Origin: Burkholderia sp. GAS332
GTDB taxonomy: Bacteria; Pseudomonadota; Gammaproteobacteria; Burkholderiales; Burkholderiaceae
Reading direction: 5' to 3'
Assembly (NCBI GenBank): GCA_900142905.1
Contig: FSRV01000002.1
Span: 930,001-994,000, forward strand
DNA: 64,000 nt
The notes under the pieces were generated by a model, which did not search any database, was not told the origin of the DNA, and saw only the letters and a list, made by a program, of their open reading frames with translations. A program made the position numbers and the translations under genes. The stretch's first letter is position 1. Each line of letters starts with the position of its first letter. Of this stretch, positions 56,698 to 64,000 are shown piece after piece.

Positions 56698-57810
56698 ATG
56701 AAACATCTGATAAAAGTCGGATTGCTCTGCGTCGCCTTTTCGTTTTGCGAACTCTGCAGTGCACAACTACCTATTCAACCAAGTTCATGTGCTGATGCTT
56801 ATCAGAATGCCTTATCTAACATAAGCATAGACGATAAGATTCAGGTCGAAAATTCGCTTGCCTATCAGAAATATTGCAGCGCCACGGGCGAGTTCGATAA
56901 GCAGGACTTTGGGCTCCAAGCGAGCGTAATCGTCGAGTCGATACCTTTTACCGTTGGACTCGATAACGCAACCGACGAGCAAAAAATAGAGCAATTCTGT
57001 AAAACGGGATTTGCGCAGAATGGTTTCTACTCGAGTGAACAGCTTTACGCACGGACATCGGCTGATCAGGCGCAAAAGAATTTTAACCAGTGCCGATTGT
57101 TGGAGACAAATGGGCTCGTGGTCACGCACACTTATACGGCACCACGATTCGTTGTTATATTTGGACGTTACCTCGATAAGAACACCGTTGCCTCCATCGA
57201 TCGGGTGAGCTTCATTGCGGCACAGGTTTCGTGCAGTTCCACCAGCTTTGGAAACGGAAATCCGCTCGCATTTTCGCCGCGAACTCCGCGAATGAATGCC
57301 ACTAATGACTTCACGATCCAATGCGAGCGGATCCCGATTCACTATACGGGGAAGGACTTCTATCCTGCAACGCAGATTGTGGTTTCGATATCCAAAGCGG
57401 GGGCTGAGGGACCATATTCTATTTCTGTTCCGGAAGACAATGCATTAGGACCTGCACTCTCAAGCGATGCGTCATCTCAAATCGCCGATTTAAACCGACA
57501 GATCAAGAATGCTAACGACGCAAAAGCTGACGCGATCAGTCAGCGAGATGCCGCCATCAGTCAGCGCGACATCTACTCGCAAAGACTGGACAATGCCGCT
57601 GTTGCGTCAGTTCTGACGTTTAGTGAAGGGGATAGCAACGTCTCATGGCCGGGTCCGCGTATCGATCCGAGAGACCACATTGGTCTTCAAGACTGGCTTT
57701 CGGCACAATGCGGTGCCAATCGGGTTGCAAAATACTTTCAGATGAGCAGTTGGAGTGGAGGGTGTTGCGGCTTCTCGACGTATATCGGTACATGTTTGTC
57801 GAAGCAGTAA
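56698..57810 (+). CDS. Secreted protein with coiled coil and cysteine-rich ends, function unknown
   Basis: Protein of 370 residues with a signal peptide (HLIKVGLLCVAFSFCELCSA, cut before Gln). The mature part has several cysteines. A short coiled coil at about 258-300 contains a duplicated heptad (DAAISQRD pattern). The C-terminal section (WSGGCCGFSTYIGTC) is rich in Gly and Cys. GAGGTG lies 6-12 nt before the ATG. It leads a same-strand series of three exported proteins. No family recognised. Confidence 0.7.
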   Translation: MKHLIKVGLLCVAFSFCELCSAQLPIQPSSCADAYQNALSNISIDDKIQVENSLAYQKYCSATGEFDKQDFGLQASVIVESIPFTVGLDNATDEQKIEQFCKTGFAQNGFYSSEQLYARTSADQAQKNFNQCRLLETNGLVVTHTYTAPRFVVIFGRYLDKNTVASIDRVSFIAAQVSCSSTSFGNGNPLAFSPRTPRMNATNDFTIQCERIPIHYTGKDFYPATQIVVSISKAGAEGPYSISVPEDNALGPALSSDASSQIADLNRQIKNANDAKADAISQRDAAISQRDIYSQRLDNAAVASVLTFSEGDSNVSWPGPRIDPRDHIGLQDWLSAQCGANRVAKYFQMSSWSGGCCGFSTYIGTCLSKQ

Positions 57811-58041
57811 AGCGAATATCGCAACACAACGCGTTCCTGCGTCATTGTGAAGACGGGCAAAAGATGAGAGATGCGCGACGCGATACCGTCACGTCATTTC
57901 TAACCTGATATCGGTCTTTTTATTTACGTAATCTATAAGGATTACTATACACGTTGACCATGCCTGCCTGCCTAGTGAAACGGTACCCGAGCTGCCTTGA
58001 TCAGGTTTTTCCTGTATTCACACATATATGGTTGGATGACC

Positions 58042-58668
58042 ATGAAGAAACCGGACGGATTTCATTGGTACAGTAACTGTCGAGAACTGAACAACGAGTA
58101 TGTTTTAAGGCGAATATGCCTGCTGTGCGCTGCACTATACGTTCTCACGGGTTGTTCTACGTCGCAGCCTCCCCTGGGCGAGGCGAACGCGCTGAGTGCG
58201 GGGCAGAGCGTGTGCGTTGGTTCGATTGAGCCCCCCTACGGACTGGAGCCGATAGATGATCCCGTTCTGATTGGGCGGGCAGTTGGCCGTTCGGGCAAAG
58301 GGGGCGTGTGTGCGGGAAAGGCATTCACGGTTACACAACCAATCACCGTGTACAGGGTATGGGACTCGAGCAAGGCCTTCGGCCAGTATGGAAGCTGGTG
58401 GACATTCAATCCGCCAGCAGGGCCTAGAGATAACTATCGAAGAAGAAATGAGATCTGTCCAAGCTGGAGTCGCCTCGATCGCGTCACCCAGTGCCGCCTG
58501 AAGGTTGGAGTGGAGATTGTGATCGGACCAGGGCAAAGCGCACAGTGTGCTGAGAATGACAACGATGTTTTCTATCAACAATCGGCTGATACACAGGTTT
58601 ATGTTCCCATCACGGGTACGGCTGGCGAATGGGTCACGGATTGCCTTCGCGCGATTGATTGGCCATAG
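58042..58668 (+). CDS. Putative lipoprotein, function unknown
   Basis: Protein of 208 residues from the ATG at 58042. The hydrophobic stretch (ICLLCAALYVLTGC) ends in a lipobox LTGC with Ser next, so outer-membrane lipidation is expected. The n-region is unusually long (about 27 residues). The mature part has six cysteines and Trp-rich segments (YGSWWTFNPPAGPRDNYRRR). The start is uncertain: ATG 58036 is equally possible. Same direction as its neighbours with gaps of about 230 nt. Confidence 0.6.
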   Translation: MKKPDGFHWYSNCRELNNEYVLRRICLLCAALYVLTGCSTSQPPLGEANALSAGQSVCVGSIEPPYGLEPIDDPVLIGRAVGRSGKGGVCAGKAFTVTQPITVYRVWDSSKAFGQYGSWWTFNPPAGPRDNYRRRNEICPSWSRLDRVTQCRLKVGVEIVIGPGQSAQCAENDNDVFYQQSADTQVYVPITGTAGEWVTDCLRAIDWP

Positions 58669-58883
58669 GTAAGTAAGACGAACTGACATAGTCAATTCAA
58701 CGAGCTTTCGGGCAACCCGATCGCACATGCACGTACAGCGTTCGGGGCGCGTGCGTAAAGACTAGTGCTGCCCGGATTGTTTATCGTGCTAGTCAAGGTT
58801 TGCTGACAGGGTTTGCCGTTGATCTGAACGGTCATTGCATCGGAATCCATCAAAGAAAGCCGGGCACGACGAGGGAGGAGATC

Positions 58884-60995
58884 ATGGTCTGTCAAAGGAG
58901 GGGCTATCTTGAAACCGCGAGGATCTGGATTAAGGCGTTCGCTCGTCTGGTTTTACTTGCTCTGATCTGTGCCGACTCTTCCCGGTCAGCTCTGGCGACC
59001 AGCTGGGACGATTTCGCGCGCGCAGTACCAGGATGGCCGATCAGTCATATCGGTAGCGAAATCCCACCCGCCCTGATCAACTGGTGGCAAATTCCGCAGA
59101 ACGCCTATACGTGTGAGGGGAAAGCGGATTATTCGCCTTTTCCGTCAAAACCTTTATGCGATCCGTCAGATGTAAAGCACTGCCTGCTCAAGCCAGCGTC
59201 ACCAGCCTCAGCGATATCAACACAATGCGACGATGCGGATACCACGCTGTTTTCCGGATTGCTGTGCGCGGCCGGCGTCGAAGAGGGCTGCCGTTCGGTG
59301 AAGCAGGCACAGGACGCGGGTTCAGGCATGTGGGTTCGATCCCCCCGTAGGCGATGGGTGGTCGAGAACTGGTGTCCGCATCATACGAACCTGCCAGACT
59401 CAGGGTACTGTGAGGAGTGCGTCAACGCTTTCTCGCGTGACCACGGTTTGGGCGCAATGCTTTACGTGATTCACGCAAAAGACTATGCGGCCTTGCGCAG
59501 ATGGTACGGTGCGATGGAATCGGCTGGGAGGTCCACCCAGATCTGTAAAGATGCGGACATCGAACATCCCGCTCCGTGCAAGAGCTTTCCTTGGCCGCGA
59601 TATTGCCGCTATGACACCGCGTGCGTTGCGAGAGACAAACACGGCGCGGTTCTGGACGGCGAGTCAAAGCTACCCAAGCCGCTTTTCGGGTATGTATCAA
59701 ACATGTGCGTGTTAATTCCCGTTCAGGATTCGCCTGATTATGATCTGATGGCGCGCACCACTGATACGCAGACGGGCAAGCTCATGACAAGAGCGCTTCA
59801 AAGCGACGATTTGCTTGAAGCCGAATTCACGGCCCTCGGTACAGCTGCACTTGCCGCGCCAGGCGCGGCTGGGTTTCCAGTTGTTGCTGCACCAGGAACC
59901 CCGATAGTTGTGCCGCCACAAATTAAAGACCAGGCGGACGCCTATTTTGTCGCAACTAATTTTCCTTTGCATCTCGAAGCAGTACGCGTGTTGCTAAGAA
60001 TGGTTATCAACAACCCATCTCTTTCCCTGAGCAACCTGCCACCGCTGCCACCTGATGCAGCACATCTCGCGGTGTTTCCTGACTCACCTGTTCTGACGAC
60101 CGACCCGATTGTCCTGCATCAACGTGCAAAGACGATTTTTGACCGGCAGAGCTGGAACCCGTTCTACAGCCTGCTTTACAACGGACCGACCGAGTCGGTC
60201 AAGAATTCGATCCTCCAAGTTTGCCCCGCGATGGATGATCCGCCGCTGCGCGATCGGCTCGTTCCGCCCGTTGTCTGGAGGTGGGAGACAGGTACGACCG
60301 ATCAATTGGGCGTAGAGCACAGCATGGGGTGGGACTGTGTCTTTCTGGGTTCGCTCTACAACAAGATGCGAGTTCGCCAGAATCTGGCAAATGAGCTAAT
60401 TTCAGTTTTCGAAAGATATGTTGATCCGCTCAATACGCTGCTTAGTGCTGCGAGTCAGGCAGCCGCCGAACTGCAGTCAAAGTATGACCAGGCGGAGCAA
60501 CTTTATGCTCAGGCAAGTGCGGCACTCCAATCCGCACACGACATTGCAGCGGGATCGCTGAACCAACAAATCAGTCAACTTAAACAGGAAAGCGCGAGCA
60601 TCCGCCGGAGCGTGGGCTCACTATCCAATCAATATGCACAGATTCAAAACCAGTTGAACAACATGGGAGCGCAAGTGATCTGTCCGCCGCTTCTACCAGG
60701 TTGTAACGATGCACGAAAGCGGCTTAAACAGACGGCAGATGATTTGACGGCCCAGATCAACTCGGGAAATCAGCGCGTCATCGATCTGGGCAATCAGCTT
60801 CAAACGCTTAACAGCAAAGTTGCTCAGGCAGGCGCTGACCTGGCGAACCGGACCTTCGAGCAGAGTATGAGCGCGCAACAAGCCGTGATCAACGCGGTCG
60901 GAGCCCAGTTGAGGGCTGCAAATGATAATTTGAACCGCCTTAAGTTTGCTTATGCGCGCGTCATTGGATATTTGAATCTGTGGAAGGGGACCTGA
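58884..60995 (+). CDS. Large secreted protein with C-terminal coiled coil, function unknown
   Basis: Protein of 703 residues. GGAGGAG lies 5 nt before the ATG at 58884. A hydrophobic segment (RLVLLALICADSSRSALA) serves as export signal. Residues of about 70-280 are Cys/Trp-rich (WWQIPQNAYTCEG, CPHHTNLPDSGYCEECVNAF) and include SRDHGLGAMLYVIHAKDYAA, which resembles a segment shared by a number of uncharacterised exported proteins, as far as I remember. From about 525 to the end it is almost continuous coiled coil rich in Gln, Ala and Leu. It could form a surface-linked rod or an assembly factor. Function not assignable. Confidence 0.72.
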   Translation: MVCQRRGYLETARIWIKAFARLVLLALICADSSRSALATSWDDFARAVPGWPISHIGSEIPPALINWWQIPQNAYTCEGKADYSPFPSKPLCDPSDVKHCLLKPASPASAISTQCDDADTTLFSGLLCAAGVEEGCRSVKQAQDAGSGMWVRSPRRRWVVENWCPHHTNLPDSGYCEECVNAFSRDHGLGAMLYVIHAKDYAALRRWYGAMESAGRSTQICKDADIEHPAPCKSFPWPRYCRYDTACVARDKHGAVLDGESKLPKPLFGYVSNMCVLIPVQDSPDYDLMARTTDTQTGKLMTRALQSDDLLEAEFTALGTAALAAPGAAGFPVVAAPGTPIVVPPQIKDQADAYFVATNFPLHLEAVRVLLRMVINNPSLSLSNLPPLPPDAAHLAVFPDSPVLTTDPIVLHQRAKTIFDRQSWNPFYSLLYNGPTESVKNSILQVCPAMDDPPLRDRLVPPVVWRWETGTTDQLGVEHSMGWDCVFLGSLYNKMRVRQNLANELISVFERYVDPLNTLLSAASQAAAELQSKYDQAEQLYAQASAALQSAHDIAAGSLNQQISQLKQESASIRRSVGSLSNQYAQIQNQLNNMGAQVICPPLLPGCNDARKRLKQTADDLTAQINSGNQRVIDLGNQLQTLNSKVAQAGADLANRTFEQSMSAQQAVINAVGAQLRAANDNLNRLKFAYARVIGYLNLWKGT

Positions 60996-61725
60996 GTTTT
61001 AGCGTCGGATCGTGTCATTTCGCGAGTGGCGTAGTCAAGGCGTACGTCTCGGCGAGCTTCCATACGTAGCCCGCGGCTTGATTGCAGCTTGATTTGAGCA
61101 ACATTGGTTACCCATGTCCGGGAAGACAAGTTGCCTTTGCTGCCCTTCGATCTGGCCGTGTGACTAATGACTGGACCGGATCGTTGAACGGTCACCGAGC
61201 CTCGTTCGTTCAACGTCCGCCCCGACATGCTGCCGCACGGACTAGAAAAATGAATGGCCGCAGCACCTCGCAAGCGGCCGTTGAAGGCGCGCGGACGCGA
61301 CCGGCAGTTGTGGGTCGGCAAGACTCATTCGCCATTCGCGTGAACGGTCATTCGTTGCCCGTTGAGTTCCGCAGCGCCGAGGAAAATCCCTTTCACGATC
61401 GTATTCAACGCGGCGCGCGTGAGCGGCTTCATGGATTTGCCCGGCGGCAGCCAGCGGCGCAGGCATGACCGCCACGCCAATGACGTGCGACAACGGTCGC
61501 CACAACCGATAACCGGCGGCTCAAGACAACGCGGGCGACCACCTGTCAGTTGCTTGCCGACACCGCGTGCCCACATGACGGTCGCAGCCCAACTCACGTC
61601 GTCGCGCATCGCGCTGCGGCGGCCCTCGTGCGGACCAAGCCCGGATGGCATGACACCTGCAAGGTGTACCGCAAGCGACCGGCCGCTTGACACCCCTGCA
61701 ACCGTTCTGTTCAAGGAGACACATC
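60996..61725. other. Intergenic region, no supported gene
   Basis: About 730 nt. Reading frames on both strands are long because of GC content but have no good start. It holds a 9-bp inverted repeat (CGTTGAACG at 61182, CGTTCAACG at 61207) and the sigma-54-like element at 61646. Confidence 0.5.
61646..61661 (+). promoter_or_regulatory. Sigma-54-like element before the peptide gene
   Basis: TGGCATGACACCTGCA gives GG-N10-GC with one deviation in the -12 half (CTGCA). The first ten bases are identical to the glnK promoter at 62406. Predicted transcription would start near 61672, about 54 nt before the peptide ATG. Confidence 0.4.
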
Positions 61726-61926
61726 ATGAACACGTTGAACATCCACGATCTCGACAAATCCGTGGAACTCGATCACGAAGAGATGGCCGAGATTCAAGGC
61801 GGCCGAATGAAACTCCCCGGCGTGTCCGGTGGTTCGATACTCACCTCCGCCGACGGCGACCCCGTCGGTGTGTATGTCGACGGCATGCTGCAAAACTCCG
61901 TGGTCGACGGCTACTACCACGGCTGA
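61726..61926 (+). CDS. Putative ribosomal peptide precursor with double-glycine leader
   Basis: Peptide of 66 residues. The first 26 (MNTLNIHDLDKSVELDHEEM, then AEIQGG) have the acidic, Leu-rich pattern of double-glycine leaders cut by C39-type peptidases or PCAT transporters: Leu, Leu/Met, Ile before GG. The remaining 40 residues are Gly/Val/Asp-rich, without cysteine, ending VVDGYYHG. AAGGAG lies 8 nt before the ATG. No peptidase, transporter or modification gene is in the window. Similar short leaders are found, as I recall, in several copies in Burkholderiaceae genomes without known function. Confidence 0.7.
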   Translation: MNTLNIHDLDKSVELDHEEMAEIQGGRMKLPGVSGGSILTSADGDPVGVYVDGMLQNSVVDGYYHG

Positions 61927-61928
61927 TA

Positions 61929-61960
61929 GCAAGGGTCGCACAATCTTGTGCGCCCCTTGC
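61929..61960 (+). terminator. Long hairpin directly after the peptide gene
   Basis: A stem of 15 bp with one mismatch (GCAAGGG.CGCACAA with its complement) begins 3 nt after the stop codon. No clear T run follows, so it may protect the mRNA or terminate weakly. Confidence 0.55.
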
Positions 61961-62836
<876 letters not shown>

Positions 62837-62866
62837 ATGCAACGGTAGCGATAGGAGGAAACGAAG

Positions 62867-64000
62867 ATGCGCAAATTATTGATGTCCATGCTGATGGCCG
62901 GTTCACTGCTCGCGGGCGGTGTCGGCGCCGCCCTCGCGGACGATGCTTCCGCCCCCGTAGCCACCGCAGCGTCGGCACCGGCCGCTGACGCGTCCGCCGC
63001 GCCGGCTGCCACCGCCGCAGCCGCACCTGATGCATCGGCCGCAGCCGCTGCCGCCGCACCGGCAGCGCCGACCGCGCCGTTCTCGGTCGATTCGTCGAAG
63101 ATCAATTCGGGCGACACCGCCTGGATGCTGACCTCCACCGCGCTCGTGCTGTTCATGACGATCCCGGGTCTGGCGCTGTTCTACGGCGGCATGGTCCGCA
63201 AGAAGAGCGTGCTCGCGATCCTGATGCAAAGCTTCGCGATCACCTGCCTGGTGTCGATCATCTGGGTCATTGTGGGCTACAGCCTCGCCTTCACGCCGGG
63301 CAACTCGTTCATCGGCGGTTTCTCGCGCTTCTTCATGGCGGGCATGAACTACATCCACGGCGACAAGGCCACGACGCTGACCGTCAGCCACCTTGCACCG
63401 ACGATCCCGGAAACGGTCTACGTCGTTTATCAGATGACGTTCGCGATCATTACCCCGGCGCTGATCACGGGCGCGTTTGCTGATCGCATGAAGTTCTCGG
63501 CGATGCTGGTGTTCATGACGCTGTGGTCGATCCTCGTCTACTCGCCAATCGCGCACATGGTCTGGGAACCGACCGGCTGGCTGGCTGCCGCGGGCATCCT
63601 CGACTTCGCGGGCGGCACGGTGGTGCACATCAACGCCGGTATCGCGGCGCTGGTCTGCGCGCTGGTGCTCGGCAAGCGTGTCGGCTACGGCAAGGAAGCG
63701 ATGGCGCCGCACAACCTGACGCTCACGCTGATCGGTGGCGCCATGCTGTGGGTGGGCTGGTTCGGCTTCAACGCGGGTTCGGCAGTGGCGGCAGACGGCC
63801 GTGCCGGTTTCGCGATGTTCGCAACGCAAGTGGCAACCGCAGCAGCAGCGCTCGCATGGATGTTCGCCGAATGGGCCACCAAGGGTAAGCCGTCGGTACT
63901 CGGTATCGTGTCGGGCGCCGTGGCAGGTCTGGTGGCGATTACGCCGGCTTCGGGCTTCGTCGGTATGACGGGTTCGCTGGTGATCGGCATCGCGGCAGGC
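62867..64000 (+). CDS. amtB: Ammonium transporter AmtB (partial, C-terminus off right edge)
   Basis: Inner-membrane ammonium channel; 378 codons are inside the window. A signal peptide (KLLMSMLMAGSLLAGGVGA) is followed by an Ala-rich linker of about 45 residues before the first pore helix (AWMLTSTALVLFMTIPGLAL). Pore elements are FAGGTVVHINAGIAALV (first twin His) and YQMTFAIITPALITGAF. The second His lies beyond the edge. AGGAGG is 9 nt before the ATG. Operon with glnK. Confidence 0.94.
   Translation, partial: MRKLLMSMLMAGSLLAGGVGAALADDASAPVATAASAPAADASAAPAATAAAAPDASAAAAAAAPAAPTAPFSVDSSKINSGDTAWMLTSTALVLFMTIPGLALFYGGMVRKKSVLAILMQSFAITCLVSIIWVIVGYSLAFTPGNSFIGGFSRFFMAGMNYIHGDKATTLTVSHLAPTIPETVYVVYQMTFAIITPALITGAFADRMKFSAMLVFMTLWSILVYSPIAHMVWEPTGWLAAAGILDFAGGTVVHINAGIAALVCALVLGKRVGYGKEAMAPHNLTLTLIGGAMLWVGWFGFNAGSAVAADGRAGFAMFATQVATAAAALAWMFAEWATKGKPSVLGIVSGAVAGLVAITPASGFVGMTGSLVIGIAAG

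Noticed and set aside
53370..60995. Prophage or integrative element
   Set aside because: No integrase, terminase, capsid, transfer gene, tRNA or attachment repeats are visible in or beside the block.
61325..61430. Minus-strand short peptide reading MKPLTRAALNTIVKG
   Set aside because: Composition looks protein-like, but there is no ribosome-binding site and no neighbour that supports it.

Overview
The window is GC-rich, densely coded DNA of the Burkholderiaceae type, most likely Paraburkholderia or a close relative. This is inferred from gene content: a phasin and acetoacetyl-CoA reductase pair, two large trimeric porins, an MdtABC pump, a three-subunit GMC dehydrogenase with triheme cytochrome, and many LysR regulators. 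It looks chromosomal. I see no rRNA, tRNA, CRISPR array, integrase or intact insertion sequence.

Layout. 1-6.8 kb: mdtABC-type RND pump on the minus strand, with mdtC cut by the left edge. 7.1-9.9 kb: a divergent sensor kinase and NtrC-type regulator; the shared intergenic region carries two divergent sigma-54-type promoters and a paired dyad that fits an enhancer. 10.1-13.0 kb: an unusual three-gene unit made of a cyclic-nucleotide-binding protein with a FliG-C-like tail, a MotA-like channel and a MotB-like OmpA protein, with no flagellar genes nearby; this is my main candidate for an undescribed system. 13.3-16.1 kb: a membrane fatty-acid/sterol hydroxylase, an MFS transporter and a DeoR-type regulator with tandem operators. 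16.3-23.7 kb: a copper locus, all minus strand (DUF2946, TonB receptor, PepSY protein with His/Met-rich loop, PCuAC chaperone, then bufferin genes bufA, bufB, bufC). 24-26.6 kb: a TPR-glycosyltransferase and an acetyltransferase.

26.7-31.4 kb: LysR, arylsulfotransferase-like protein, NCS2 nucleobase permease and porin. 31.9-33.9 kb: a polyhydroxyalkanoate-linked group. 33.9-38.5 kb: a LysR protein with two DNA-binding domains next to a LigB/LigA extradiol dioxygenase, a CMD-family protein and an XRE/MmyB regulator. 38.7-43.9 kb: a porin and a periplasmic dehydrogenase operon (Tat-exported small subunit, GMC flavoprotein, triheme cytochrome c). 44.6-52.9 kb: an ammonium transporter with a strong terminator, an AEC carrier with malic enzyme, a decayed DUF1330 gene, and a class II aldolase/MFS pair with a divergent LysR.

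53.3-61.0 kb looks accessory. Base composition is visibly more AT-rich, intergenic gaps are long, and most genes encode exported proteins of unknown function rich in cysteine or coiled coil. 61.7 kb: a short peptide gene with a double-glycine leader, a sigma-54-like upstream element and a hairpin just after its stop. 62.5-64 kb: glnK-amtB behind a well-formed sigma-54 promoter; amtB runs off the right edge.

Start codons were chosen from ribosome-binding sites and family alignment from memory. Family names rest on motifs read by eye; no database search was possible.
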